A stretch of 64,000 nt of DNA from Streptomyces sp. SUK 48 (GCF_009650765.1 NZ_CP045740.1:434001-498000), one strand, 5' to 3'; positions 51,753 through 60,248 are shown, numbered from the stretch's first letter. Program-made: numbers and translations. The notes: generated by a model not told the origin, from the letters alone.

Positions 51753-52454
51753 ATGGTGTACACCCCACGGTCCGCGCGGCGCGGAGCCCTGTTCGCGGGC
51801 TCGGTCGCCGTGCTGGGCCTGCTGACCGCCTGCGGCAACGGCCAGACCGTGCACAGCGATCCCCCCATGACGTCCTCGGGTACGGCGGCGCCCGCGAGCG
51901 GCGACTCCTCCGCACCGGCGTCCTCCGGCGCCTCGACCACGTCCTCCCCCGCCTCCTCCACGCACACCGGCGCCCCCGCGACCGCGTCGACCCGGACGAC
52001 CGCCACCTCGGGCGGGGGCACCACCGCCGCGGCGAGCACCCGCTGCCACACCTCCGAACTGCGCGCCTCCGTGGGCCGCAACGACCCGGGCGCCGGGCAG
52101 GAGAACTTCCCCGTGGTGCTCACCAACACCTCCGGGCGTACCTGCACCGTGCGCGGCTTCCCGGGCGCGGCCTTCGTGAACGCCTCCGGCGGGCAGCTCG
52201 GCCCCAACCCGGGGCGCGAGTCGGGCTCGTCGACGACGGTCACGCTCAAGCCCGGCCAGAGCGCCTGGGCCGGGCTGACCTTCTCCAACCCGGGGGTCAG
52301 CGGCGCGAGGACGGCCAAGCCGGCGGCCCTGCTGATCACCCCGCCGAATGAACGCGATCATCTCAAGGTGACGTGGACGGGCGGCGAGGTCCCGGTCTCC
52401 GGGAACTCCTCGGCCGTCTTCCTGACCGTGTTCAGCCCCGGCACCGCTCCCTGA
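51753..52454 (+). CDS. DUF4232 domain lipoprotein
   Basis: This 233-residue exported lipoprotein has the lipobox 'LLTACG' at residues 23-28. A 65-residue Ser/Thr/Ala-rich linker follows, and then a DUF4232 beta-sandwich with 'RCHTSELRASV', 'VVLTNTSGRTCTVRGFPGAAFV' and 'TLKPGQSAWAGLTF'. DUF4232 lipoproteins are abundant in Streptomyces and of unknown role on the outer membrane face. The start at ATG 51753 places AGGAG 11 bases upstream. A GTG at 51741 overlaps that site and is less likely. A terminator follows. Confidence 0.9.
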   Translation: MVYTPRSARRGALFAGSVAVLGLLTACGNGQTVHSDPPMTSSGTAAPASGDSSAPASSGASTTSSPASSTHTGAPATASTRTTATSGGGTTAAASTRCHTSELRASVGRNDPGAGQENFPVVLTNTSGRTCTVRGFPGAAFVNASGGQLGPNPGRESGSSTTVTLKPGQSAWAGLTFSNPGVSGARTAKPAALLITPPNERDHLKVTWTGGEVPVSGNSSAVFLTVFSPGTAP

Positions 52455-52463
52455 TCCTTCCGC

Positions 52464-52500
52464 CCCCGGCCGCCGCGGGGCGGCCGGGGACATCTGTTTT
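52464..52500 (+). terminator. intrinsic terminator after the DUF4232 lipoprotein gene
   Basis: A perfect 11-bp stem (52464-52474 with 52479-52489), a GCGG loop and the tail CATCTGTTTT. Confidence 0.9.
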
Positions 52501-52540
52501 CATGGGCGGGAAAGCGTGATCGAATCCGGAAGGACCCGCC

Positions 52541-53794
52541 CTGAACAGCCCGCTCGCCGAAGCACTCTCCGTGGTACTGCTCCTCGCGGTGCTCGCCTTC
52601 GCCGTCGTACGGCCCTTCGGGTGGCCGGAGGCGGTCATGGCCGTCCCGGCCGCCGGGATCGTGATCGCCACCGGCGCCATCTCCCTCGACCATGCCCGCG
52701 CCGAGGCCGAGCGGCTGGGCCCGGTGGTCGGTTTTCTCGCGGCGGTCCTGGTGCTCGCCCACTTCTGTGCCGTGGAGGGCCTGTTCCGGGCCTGCGGGGC
52801 GTGGATGGCCCGCTGGGCGGCGGGACGGCCGGTGCGGCTGCTGACGGCGGTCTTCGCGCTCGCCTCCGCCATCACCGCCGTACTCAGCCTGGACGCCACG
52901 ATCGTGCTGCTCACCCCGGTGGTGTTCGCCACCGCCGCCCGCACCGGCGTACGTCCCAAGCCGCACGTCTACGCCTGTACGCATCTGTCGAACACGGCGT
53001 CGCTGCTGCTGCCGGTGTCCAATCTGACGAACCTGCTGGCGTTCGCGGCGAGCGGGCTGAGCTTCACCCGGTTCGCCGGGCTGATGGCGCTGCCGTGGCT
53101 GGCGGCGATCGCCGTGGAGTACGCGGTGTTCCGGCGGTTCTTCGCCGGTGACCTCGCGGCGGCGGCCCCGGCGGCCCCGGACACCGGCGAGCCGCCCATC
53201 TTCCCCCGGTTCGCGGTGGTGACCGTCGTCTGCACGCTGGCCGGGTTCGTGGTGGCGTCGGCGTTCGGTGTCGAGCCCGCCTGGGTGGCGGCGGCCGGTG
53301 CGCTGGTGCTGGCCGGGCGGTCGCTGCTGCGCCGCGAGGCGACCCCGGTGACCGTGGTGAAGGCGGCGGCCCCGGCGTTCCTCGCGTTCGTGCTCGCGCT
53401 GGGCATCGTGGTGCGGGCGGTGGTGGACAACGGGCTCGCCGACGCGCTCGGGCACATCGTGCCGGGCGGCACCGGGCTGCCCGCGCTGCTGGGGATCGCC
53501 GCGCTGGCCGCCCTCCTCGCGAACATCGTCAACAACCTGCCCGCCGTGCTGGTCCTGCTGCCGCTCGCGGCCCCGGCCGGTCCCGGCGCGGTGCTCGCGG
53601 TGCTGCTCGGGGTGAACATCGGCCCGAACCTGACCTACGCCGGGTCGCTGGCCACACTGCTGTGGCGGCGGATCGTGCACCAGCACGAGCACGGCGTGAA
53701 CCTCGGCGAGTTCACCCGGCTGGGTCTGCTCGCCGTGCCGTCCTCCCTCGCGGTCGCGGTGGTGGCACTGTGGGGGTCGCTGCACGTTCTGTGA
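52541..53794 (+). CDS. ArsB/NhaD-like SLC13 membrane permease
   Basis: This 417-residue ion-transporter-superfamily protein has about ten helices and the motifs 'VLSLDATIVLLTPVVFATA', 'THLSNTASLLLPVSNLTNLLA' and 'NIVNNLPAVLVLLPLA'. They are typical of arsenite/anion or sodium-proton permeases. No arsenic-resistance genes are near. The first standard start is GTG 52571, which lacks a ribosome site. A CTG at 52541 lies 7 bases after GGAAGGA and gives the N terminus LNSPLAEALS, so I take CTG as the likely start. The USP gene follows after 15 bases. Confidence 0.85.
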   Translation: MNSPLAEALSVVLLLAVLAFAVVRPFGWPEAVMAVPAAGIVIATGAISLDHARAEAERLGPVVGFLAAVLVLAHFCAVEGLFRACGAWMARWAAGRPVRLLTAVFALASAITAVLSLDATIVLLTPVVFATAARTGVRPKPHVYACTHLSNTASLLLPVSNLTNLLAFAASGLSFTRFAGLMALPWLAAIAVEYAVFRRFFAGDLAAAAPAAPDTGEPPIFPRFAVVTVVCTLAGFVVASAFGVEPAWVAAAGALVLAGRSLLRREATPVTVVKAAAPAFLAFVLALGIVVRAVVDNGLADALGHIVPGGTGLPALLGIAALAALLANIVNNLPAVLVLLPLAAPAGPGAVLAVLLGVNIGPNLTYAGSLATLLWRRIVHQHEHGVNLGEFTRLGLLAVPSSLAVAVVALWGSLHVL

Positions 53795-53809
53795 CGGGAG
53801 GCCGACCCG

Positions 53810-54313
53810 ATGCGGGTGATCGTCTGGCTGGTCGAGGGCACCTGGCCCGCCTGTGTGGACGCCGTGCGCGCGCATGCGCCCGACTCCGCCGAGGTGGTGC
53901 TGCTGCATGTCAGCGGGCCCGATGTGCCCGGGGTCGCGCACGGCGCGTTCGCGGGGCTGCTGGGCCGCGGGCACCCGGAGCGCGATCCCGGTGCCCTGCT
54001 GGAGGAGCTGGGCGGGACATCGGCGGCCGCACTCCTGGCCGCGGCGGCCGAGCGGCTGGGCCGGCCCGCCGCGTGCGAGGAGCGGGCCGGCCGGGTGGAG
54101 CGGGAGGTGGTGGCCGCCGCCGAGGGGGCCGATCTGCTGGTGCTGGCCCGGGACGGCGACCGGTCCCGGCTCGGCCCGCGCAGCCTCGGCCCGGCGGTCC
54201 GCTTCGCCGTCGACCACGCCCCCTGCCCGGTCCTGCTGGTCTGGCCCGAACCGGCCCCCGGCCTCGCGACCATCCCCCCGCCACCACCGCATCACCCGCC
54301 GCATCACCCCTGA
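53810..54313 (+). CDS. universal stress protein (UspA-like)
   Basis: This 167-residue single-domain Usp-fold protein has 'MRVIVWLVEGTWPACVDAV', 'AEVVLLHV', 'VAAAEGADLLVLARDGD' and the C-terminal 'VDHAPCPVLLVWPEP'. The usual ATP-binding G-2x-G-9x-G(S/T) region is partly kept ('RDGDRSRLGPRSLGPAV'). A Pro/His-rich tail is unusual and might bind metal. ATG 53810 has GGGAGG upstream. It is co-transcribed with the permease gene and may tune it. Confidence 0.82.
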   Translation: MRVIVWLVEGTWPACVDAVRAHAPDSAEVVLLHVSGPDVPGVAHGAFAGLLGRGHPERDPGALLEELGGTSAAALLAAAAERLGRPAACEERAGRVEREVVAAAEGADLLVLARDGDRSRLGPRSLGPAVRFAVDHAPCPVLLVWPEPAPGLATIPPPPPHHPPHHP

Positions 54314-54317
54314 GAAC

Positions 54318-54331
54318 GGCCGGTACCGGCC
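54318..54331. terminator. possible bidirectional terminator between convergent genes
   Basis: The 14-bp self-complementary GGCCGGTACCGGCC is flanked by TGAG/CTCA and fills the 18-base gap between the USP stop and the aldo/keto reductase stop. Confidence 0.5.
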
Positions 54332-55300
54332 TCAGTGACCGCTGATCGCACGCGGTGTGTACGGCCGCTCCAGCTCCTCGATCTCCTCGTCCCCGAGGGT
54401 GAGTTCGACGGCGGCGACCGCGTCCTCGATGTGCCGGGACTTGCCTGCGCCGACGATCGGCGCGGTCACGGTGCTCTGGTGCAGCAGCCAGGCGAGAGCC
54501 ACCTGGGCGCGCGGCACGCCCCGCTCCCCGGCGATCCGGGTGACCGCCTCCACGATCGCGCGGTCGCCCTCCTGGTACAGCTTGCCGCCGAAGACGTCGT
54601 GCTCGCTGCGCTCGGTGACCGTGCCCCAGTCACGGGTGAGCCGGCCCCGGGCGAGCGGGCTCCACGGCAGCACGCCGACGCCCTGGTCGGCGCAGAGCGG
54701 CAGCATCTCCCGCTCCTCCTCCCGGTAGAGCAGGTTGTAGTGGTCCTGCATGGAGACGAACCTCGTCCAGCCGTGCCGCTCCGCCGTGTACTGCGCCTTG
54801 GAGAACTCCCACGCGTACATCGAACTCGCCCCGATGTAGCGGGCCTTGCCCGCCTTGACCACGTCGTGCAGCGCCTCCATCGTCTCCTCGATCGGCGTGC
54901 CGTGGTCGTAGCGGTGGATCTGGTAGAGGTCGACGTAGTCGGTGCCGAGGCGGCGCAGACTGTGGTCGATCTCGGTCATGATCGCCTTGCGGGACAGCCC
55001 GGCCCCGTTGGCCCCCGGGCGCATCCGCCCGTGCACCTTGGTGGCCAGCACGATCTCGTCCCGGTGCGCGAAGTCCTTGAGCGCCTTGCCGACGATCTCC
55101 TCGCTGGTGCCGTCGGAGTACACGTTGGCGGTGTCGAAGAAGGTGATGCCCGCCTCCAGCGCCTGCCGGATCAGCGGGCGGGCGGCCTCCTCGTCCAGGG
55201 TCCACTCGTGATTGCCGCGCTCCGGCACCCCGTAGGTCATGCAGCCCAGACAGACCCGCGACACGTCCAGGCCCGTCGAACCGAGCTTCACATACTGCAT
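54332..55300 (-). CDS. aldo/keto reductase
   Basis: This 322-residue NADPH-dependent TIM-barrel oxidoreductase has the catalytic tetrad context 'FFDTANVYSDG' (Asp, Tyr), 'LATKVHG' (Lys) and 'LYQIHRYD' (His). The C-terminal 'PIVGAGKSRHIEDAVAA' cofactor motif is also present. It resembles YajO/Tas-like members that reduce aldehydes. ATG 55300. It diverges from a GH114-type lipoprotein gene, with a palindrome between them. Confidence 0.93.
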   Translation of the reverse strand: MQYVKLGSTGLDVSRVCLGCMTYGVPERGNHEWTLDEEAARPLIRQALEAGITFFDTANVYSDGTSEEIVGKALKDFAHRDEIVLATKVHGRMRPGANGAGLSRKAIMTEIDHSLRRLGTDYVDLYQIHRYDHGTPIEETMEALHDVVKAGKARYIGASSMYAWEFSKAQYTAERHGWTRFVSMQDHYNLLYREEEREMLPLCADQGVGVLPWSPLARGRLTRDWGTVTERSEHDVFGGKLYQEGDRAIVEAVTRIAGERGVPRAQVALAWLLHQSTVTAPIVGAGKSRHIEDAVAAVELTLGDEEIEELERPYTPRAISGH

Positions 55301-55365
55301 CGTTGCTGCTCCTGCCTTCGGGACGGGTGGTCACGGCCGAGCCTACGACGTGGCCGGGGAGCGGC

Positions 55366-55395
55366 TTGACGGCCGAAGCGTTTGAACGCTTTGAT
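55366..55395 (+). promoter_or_regulatory. promoter with embedded palindrome, likely giving leaderless mRNA
   Basis: A -35 TTGACG (55366-55371) and -10 TTTGAT (55390-55395) are spaced by 18 bp. Transcription would then start about at the ATG at 55402, which has no ribosome site. AAGCGTT-TG-AACGCTT (55376-55391) is a 7-bp inverted repeat inside the promoter and a good repressor site (LacI/GntR-like shape). Confidence 0.65.
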
Positions 55396-55401
55396 CCTGA
55401 C

Positions 55402-56208
55402 ATGTTCCGCGCCGCGTCACTCGTCGTACTGGCCGTCGCCGTCTCCGTCCTGACGGGCTGTGCCGCCACCGGAAAGGACGACGGCGCGAAAGGGCGCGCG
55501 GTGCGGCTGCCGCCCCGGCACGCCGGGTTCGACTACCAGATCGGCGGCGCCTATCCCCCGCCGGCCGGTGTCCGCGTCGTCAGCCGGGACCGGTCCGACT
55601 CCCCCGCGCCCGGCCTGTACAACATCTGCTACGTCAACGCCTTCCAGGCCCAGCCCGCCGAACGCGCCTCCTGGCCGCGCGACCTGCTGCTGCGCGACGC
55701 GCACGGCAAGGTCGTCATGGACAGGGACTGGAACGAGGCGCTGCTCGACATCGGCACCCCGGCCAAGCGCGAGCGGGTCGCGCGCCGGGTGGACGGGTGG
55801 ATCGACGACTGCGCGCGCAAGGGCTTCGACGCGGTGGAGCCGGACAACTACGACAGCTACACCCGCTCCGACGGGCTGCTCTCCGCCGCCGACGCGACCT
55901 CGTTCATCGCCCTGCTCTCCCGGCACGCGCACGAGCGGCACCTGGCCATCGCGCAGAAGAACACCGCCGAGCTGGCCGGTGAGCGGCGCCGGGCGGGGCT
56001 GGACTTCGCGGTGGCGGAGGAGTGCGGGCAGTACGACGAATGCGGGGTGTACGCGAAGGCGTTCGGGGACCGGGTGGTGGACATCGAGTACACGTCCGCC
56101 GGACTGCGCAAGGCCCTGGCCGGCTGGGGCAAGCGGCTGAGCATCGTCCGCCGGGACCGGGACGTCTCCGCTCCGGGCGCCGCCGGGTACGTACGCGCGG
56201 TGCGGTAG
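55402..56208 (+). CDS. GH114-like endo-alpha-1,4-polygalactosaminidase lipoprotein
   Basis: This 268-residue exported lipoprotein has the lipobox 'VLTGC' near residue 19 and a TIM-barrel glycosidase domain of family GH114. It contains 'GFDYQIGGAYPPP', 'YNICYVNAFQ', 'KGFDAVEPDNYDSY', 'LAIAQKNTAEL' and 'FAVAEECGQYDEC', with the conserved acidic residues in the EPDN and EEC segments. It would cut galactosaminogalactan-like polymers outside the cell. There is no Shine-Dalgarno, and the promoter position suggests leaderless translation. Confidence 0.87.
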   Translation: MFRAASLVVLAVAVSVLTGCAATGKDDGAKGRAVRLPPRHAGFDYQIGGAYPPPAGVRVVSRDRSDSPAPGLYNICYVNAFQAQPAERASWPRDLLLRDAHGKVVMDRDWNEALLDIGTPAKRERVARRVDGWIDDCARKGFDAVEPDNYDSYTRSDGLLSAADATSFIALLSRHAHERHLAIAQKNTAELAGERRRAGLDFAVAEECGQYDECGVYAKAFGDRVVDIEYTSAGLRKALAGWGKRLSIVRRDRDVSAPGAAGYVRAVR

Positions 56209-56343
56209 GGCCGCCGGGGCGGAGGTGTTGCTGCCCCCAGGTGACCGTTCGGCGTGGGAGGCGACGGGCGGTCGTACCGTCGGACGATCCTCATGGGTAG
56301 GCGACCGGCGACCGGCCGGTCCCGGCCGCCCGGGAGGAACGCG

Positions 56344-57201
56344 GTGCCGACTCGTCCGATCACCCTGAGAGCACTGACCGGGGCGGCGCTGCTGCCCCTG
56401 GCCCTCGTCACCCCGGCCTGGGGCAGCCCGGCCGCCGCCGGGGCCCCGAAGGCCGAGGAGCCGGCCACGCTGTGCGCGGTCGCCGGCACGCTGCGCGGCG
56501 ATCACGGCCAGTACGCGCTGGTCAGCCTGTGCGCGGGCAGCGGCACCCCGCAGTTCGCGGTCTCCGCCCCGGCCGCCTGCGGTAGCGCCGGCACCCGGGT
56601 CCGCTACAGCTGCCGCACCAACGGCACCTGGACCGCCGAGCGCTCCGGGAAGGCCCTGGCCGGCGGGCCGCTGCCCGGTTCGGGCGACTACCCGGGGCCC
56701 GGCACGTACGACATCACGGCCACCGTGCGGGTACGGTCCGCGCCCGCCGGGGTGGACCTCACCGGCCAGGTCCGGGCCACCCTGACACTGACCGCGCCCA
56801 AGGCGCCGCCCACGCACGCCATCACCGCCGACCGGACGACGCTGCGCCGCAACGCCACGACCACGCTCGTCTACACGGTGCGCCGGGACAGCGCGGAGGG
56901 CGACGGCAGCGCCCGGTTCGGGCTGATCGGCGAGGCGGCCAGCGGTGTCCGGATCGCCACCACCGACGCCCGCTGCGTCAACCCGCTGGTGGGCGAGTAC
57001 CCGGCGAGGACCCGGCTGCCGTACTCGCTTGACTGCGCGCTGACCGAGCTCCAGCCGGGCCACCCGGAGCAGGTCCGGGTCCGCGTCACCGTCGGCGCCA
57101 CCTGCTCGACCGTGGTCTCCAAGCTGGGCTACTGGATGCCCGACGGCCAGGCCCTGTACACCGGCGGCATGCTGGAGGGGCCCGAACTGACCTGCGCCTA
57201 G
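56344..57201 (+). CDS. secreted hypothetical protein (285 aa)
   Basis: The start GTG 56344 has an ideal ribosome site (GGGAGGAA). A signal peptide (about residues 1-30, AWG-SPA) is followed by a beta-rich mature protein with six or more cysteines and 'TYDITATVRV' and 'TTTLVYTVRRDS' strands. It looks like two immunoglobulin-like or adhesion-type beta domains. I do not recognise a family. It ends convergently with the flavoprotein gene, the two stop codons sharing a CTAG. Confidence 0.75.
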   Translation: MPTRPITLRALTGAALLPLALVTPAWGSPAAAGAPKAEEPATLCAVAGTLRGDHGQYALVSLCAGSGTPQFAVSAPAACGSAGTRVRYSCRTNGTWTAERSGKALAGGPLPGSGDYPGPGTYDITATVRVRSAPAGVDLTGQVRATLTLTAPKAPPTHAITADRTTLRRNATTTLVYTVRRDSAEGDGSARFGLIGEAASGVRIATTDARCVNPLVGEYPARTRLPYSLDCALTELQPGHPEQVRVRVTVGATCSTVVSKLGYWMPDGQALYTGGMLEGPELTCA

Positions 57202-57740
57202 GCGCGTTCCAGCAGGTCCAGGGCGGTCGTCCAGGGGAACTTCGGGCGAGCGCCGTCGGGGCCCGGCTCACCGGGGTACGGCTCCCCGAAGCGCACGCCC
57301 ATCCCGCGCAGCCGTACCAGGCTGTCCTGGTAGGCGGGATGGGCGGCCAGCGCGCCGGTCACAGAGGGCAGCACCGCGATCGGCACCCCGAGACCGGCGG
57401 CCTCGCACAGGGTGCCGACGGCCAGGGTGTCGCCGATGCCCGCCGCCCACTTGTTGACGGTGTTGAAGGTGGCGGGCGCGACCGCCACGGCGTCCGGCGC
57501 CGGGAACGGCCGCGGATCGCCCGGGGACCGCCAGGCCGACCGTACGACCCTGCCGGTACGGGCCTGAACCGCCGCGACGTCGAAGAAGCCGCCCATCGCC
57601 ACCGGTGTGGCGATGACCCCGACCTCCCAGCCCCGCTCCTGCCCGGCCGCGATCAACTCCTCGACCCCGGCGGCGATACCGGCCGCGCAGACGACGACGT
57701 ACAGGAACGGCTTCTCGGATGCTCCGGCGTGTTCGCTCAC
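57198..57740 (-). CDS. flavoprotein, HFCD/PPC-decarboxylase-like
   Basis: This 180-residue FMN-binding protein resembles the Dfp/UbiX/EpiD group. It starts the Rossmann-like fold with 'LYVVVCAAGIAAGVEELIAA', has 'VIATPVAM', 'VAPATFNTVNKWAAGIGDTLAV' (PASANT-like motif) and 'LPSVTGALAAHPAY'. It may be a decarboxylase for small peptides or pantothenate-like substrates or a flavin prenyltransferase-like protein. The actinobacterial 'flavoprotein' group is uncharacterised. ATG 57740 follows a region with a gene remnant. Confidence 0.87.
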   Translation of the reverse strand: MSEHAGASEKPFLYVVVCAAGIAAGVEELIAAGQERGWEVGVIATPVAMGGFFDVAAVQARTGRVVRSAWRSPGDPRPFPAPDAVAVAPATFNTVNKWAAGIGDTLAVGTLCEAAGLGVPIAVLPSVTGALAAHPAYQDSLVRLRGMGVRFGEPYPGEPGPDGARPKFPWTTALDLLERA

Positions 57741-57819
57741 CCGGGAAGCGTATCGACCGGCGACCGCGCGGTGCGGCCCGGTTCAGGGGGGGCCGGAGTG
57801 CGAACCGGCCGGTGCTCCG

Positions 57820-58092
57820 GCCTCTCCCGGCGCCCACGGCCACCGGGTCGCCGGTCTCGTCCCGGGACGCCCGCTCGCACAGGGCATCCGGGAGGCCGCC
57901 CGCGTACGCGGGCACCGCGCGTTCCAGGGTGCCGTGTTCCGGCGGCCGGTCCGGGACGCGGACCTGGCGGCCGGGCAGGCCGGAGAGCCGCGCGTCCGGT
58001 TCCGCGCTCCCGGCGGGCAGGACGGTGCCGTCCGGCAGTTCGACCCGGACCGTACCGGGGCCGGACGCAGGCCGCGTCCATCGGCCGATGAG
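57820..58092 (-). pseudogene. remnant of a MOSC-domain protein (N-terminal part)
   Basis: There is no intact gene between 57741 and 58128. One minus-strand frame still reads 'LIGRWTRPASGPG', 'VRVELPDGTVLPAGSAEPDARLSGL', 'VRVPDRPPEHGTLERAVPAYAGGLPDAL' and 'DETGDPVAVGAG'. These look like the MOSC N-terminal beta-barrel of molybdenum-cofactor-related proteins. It has no credible start, lacks the MOSC domain itself, and the frame then loses sense. This reading rests on pattern recognition only. Confidence 0.4.
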
Positions 58093-58128
58093 GCGCTCTT
58101 CCCGCCTCGCCGTGCCGGAGCGTGCTCG

Positions 58129-58905
58129 TCAGATCCGGGCGGACAGGCGGCGCAGATGGCGGTCCAGGCTGTGCTGGAGGGCCGCGGTGTGCTCGAAGAG
58201 GTAGAAGTGGCCGCCGGGGAACTGGGTCGCACCGAGGAAGTCGGCGCTGTGGCCGGCCCAGGCGGCCATGTCGCCGGGTGCCACGATCGGGTCGGTGGTG
58301 CCGCAGTAGGCCGCGACCGGGCAGGGCGCCGGTTCGCCGTCCTCGCGCAGGCTGCCCGCGGCGAGGAAGTCGGCGCGCAGCGCGGGCATGATCGAGGCCA
58401 GGGTGGCCGGGTCGAGCGTCGTACCCTCCGGCATCAGGCCCAACTGGCCGACCCGGTCGAGGAGTTCCTCGTCCGTCATGGTGGCGACCCGGTCCAGTTC
58501 GGCGGCCGGTTCCAGGGCCGGCGCCCAGGCCGAGACGCCGAGGAGCGCGGGGGCCGGCAGGCCGTTCCACGCGGCGGCCACCGACAGCCGGTAGGCGAGC
58601 AGCGCGCCGAAGCTGTGGCCGAAAAGCAGATAGGGCCGGCCGTCGAGTTCGGCCTCGAAGACCTCCAGGAGCGCGTCCAGCAGCACCTCCACGTCGGTGA
58701 ACGGCTCCTCGCCCAGCCTCTCCTGACGGCCCGGCAGTTGCAGGGTGCGCACGTCCATGGTGGAGGGCAGGGTGGCGGCCCACGCCTGGTAGGCCGGGGC
58801 GGTGCCGCCCGCGTGCGGGAAGAGGAACACCTGGTGGTCGGCGTGCGGCTCGGCCCCCGCGGTGGTGAACCAGCGGGCACGTCGGGTGCTGCCGGCGGTG
58901 CTCAT
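58129..58905 (-). CDS. type II thioesterase
   Basis: This 258-residue alpha/beta hydrolase of the external thioesterase type edits polyketide and nonribosomal peptide assembly lines. It has 'FLFPHAGGTAPAY', the nucleophile in 'LLFGHSFGALLAYRL', the aspartate near 'CGTTDPIV' and the histidine in 'FPGGHFYLFEH'. ATG 58905 has CAGGAGAA upstream and overlaps the stop of the luciferase-like monooxygenase gene (ATGA), so they form one operon. Its presence implies an assembly line nearby, probably to the right of the window. Confidence 0.92.
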   Translation of the reverse strand: MSTAGSTRRARWFTTAGAEPHADHQVFLFPHAGGTAPAYQAWAATLPSTMDVRTLQLPGRQERLGEEPFTDVEVLLDALLEVFEAELDGRPYLLFGHSFGALLAYRLSVAAAWNGLPAPALLGVSAWAPALEPAAELDRVATMTDEELLDRVGQLGLMPEGTTLDPATLASIMPALRADFLAAGSLREDGEPAPCPVAAYCGTTDPIVAPGDMAAWAGHSADFLGATQFPGGHFYLFEHTAALQHSLDRHLRRLSARI

Positions 58906-59900
58906 GTGTTCTCCTGATCTGTCTGGCGGGCCTTGGAGACGAGTACGTCCGCTATCTCCCGCAGGTGTGTCTCCGGTCGCAGCGATCCGATGCGGAGCAG
59001 GATGTGCCGGGCGCCCGCCCGCACATAGTCGGCGACGCGCTGCGCGCAGTGCTCGCTGGGCCCCCAGGCGTAGGCGCGCATGGCCGACATCTGCTCCAGG
59101 GCGCGCCCGTAGCAGTGTTCGAGGTAGTCGTCCAGCTCGACCCTGGCCCCCCGCTCGTCCGGGCCGACCGTGACCGTGAGGTACAGGGCCGGGGTCACCG
59201 CGCCGGCCCGGCGCCCGGCGCGCCGGCAGAGGTCCTCCAGACGGCGCCGGGCACCGGCGTAGGACTCGGCCGAGGTACGGGACGACAGCCAGCCGTCGTA
59301 GAGGCGGGCGGCCCGTTCGAGCGCGCGGGCGCTGTCGGCGCCGGCGGCGAGCCACAGCGGCGGTCCGTCCAGCGCGGCCGGGCAGATCATCCGATCCAGG
59401 CCCTCCGCCTGCCAGTGCCGGCCCGTGAAGTGGTTGGGCGCGCCGGGCCGGGTGCTGCTCCAGGCCGTCCGCCACAGCGCGGTGACCTCGTCGAGGGTGC
59501 CGGCCCGGGCAGCGGCCGAGGCACCCACGGCGGCCAGTTCCTCGTCGGTCTCCGGGACCGGGAAGCCGGATCCCACGCCGAGGACGAGCCGGCCGGAGCT
59601 GACCTGGTCCAGGCTGCTGACCATGCTCGCGGCCACGAGCGGGTGGCGCAGCGCAGGCGTCATCGCCGCGGTGCCCAGCAGCACCCGGCGGGTCACCGCG
59701 CCCACGGCGGACAGCACCACCAGGGGGTCGAGCCGCGGGCGCGCGGTGAGCGAGTCGCCCGTCCACAGGGAGTCGAAGCCGAGTTGTTCGGCGCGGCGCG
59801 CGAAGTCCAGCAGGGAGGAGGCGTCGTGCTCGCCGAGGATCGCCTGCTCCCGGGTCGGCAACAGGACCCCCACCCGGAGCGGCTGACGGACGGCCCCCAT
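58902..59900 (-). CDS. LLM-class flavin-dependent monooxygenase
   Basis: This 332-residue luciferase-like TIM-barrel oxidoreductase begins 'LRVGVLLPTREQ' and has 'FARRAEQLGFDSLWTGDSL', 'LLGTAAMTPALRHPLVAASMVSSLDQVSSGRLVLGVGSG', and the 'PLWLAAGADSARALERAARLYDGW' motif. Such enzymes use FMNH2 or F420 and O2, and some sit in assembly-line clusters. ATG 59900 has AGAGG 6-7 bases upstream. Its promoter region carries three SARP-type heptamers, so it is probably switched on by the divergent SARP gene. Confidence 0.9.
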   Translation of the reverse strand: MGAVRQPLRVGVLLPTREQAILGEHDASSLLDFARRAEQLGFDSLWTGDSLTARPRLDPLVVLSAVGAVTRRVLLGTAAMTPALRHPLVAASMVSSLDQVSSGRLVLGVGSGFPVPETDEELAAVGASAAARAGTLDEVTALWRTAWSSTRPGAPNHFTGRHWQAEGLDRMICPAALDGPPLWLAAGADSARALERAARLYDGWLSSRTSAESYAGARRRLEDLCRRAGRRAGAVTPALYLTVTVGPDERGARVELDDYLEHCYGRALEQMSAMRAYAWGPSEHCAQRVADYVRAGARHILLRIGSLRPETHLREIADVLVSKARQTDQENT

Positions 59901-60248
59901 CACACACCTCTTTCACTGGTCGCGGTCGGCGGTACCCGCGATCCAAGCAACCGCACCTGACAGGTTCCTGATCGACCGATGAAAGCGGGCCCGAGAATTG
60001 GAAAACCGTTAATACGGTGCCTTAACCAGCCGTGGCTGAGCTCGATATTCGGCACCGTACGATGGCGAACCGGCGACGATGATGTCCGACATGCGGTGGT
60101 CCGTCCCGACATCACCGATAGAAATCAGCATTGTTTCAATGGACACGCACTGGCCTGGAAGCGACGGCCGACTCTCCTCGATACTTGCGGTTGCGAAGGT
60201 TACTGGAGTCAATTAAAGGAACCGCGTACGGCACGGCAGGAGGAAAAA
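59901..60248. other. divergent AT-richer control region between the LLM and SARP genes
   Basis: These 348 bases contain no supported gene and are clearly less GC-rich than their surroundings, as is common in regulatory regions. It holds the minus-strand SARP-type repeats (59954-59982) and a 9-bp inverted repeat TACGGTGCC/GGCACCGTA (60013-60021 and 60051-60059). The strong AGGAGG ribosome site of the SARP gene lies at its right end. Confidence 0.7.
59941..59982 (-). promoter_or_regulatory. SARP-type heptamer repeats and -10 box of the LLM/thioesterase operon
   Basis: Reading the minus strand, TCATCGG (59982-59976), TCAGGAA (59971-59965) and TCAGGTG (59960-59954) are spaced exactly 11 bp. Seven bases further is TTGGAT (59946-59941), a fair match to the -10 consensus TAGRRT. 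This geometry is that of known SARP-dependent promoters. Confidence 0.7.

Noticed and set aside
57783..58232. 149-codon minus-strand frame between the flavoprotein and thioesterase genes
   Set aside because: It is Ser/Arg/Pro-rich shadow sequence overlapping the thioesterase gene. A different frame retains MOSC-like sense.
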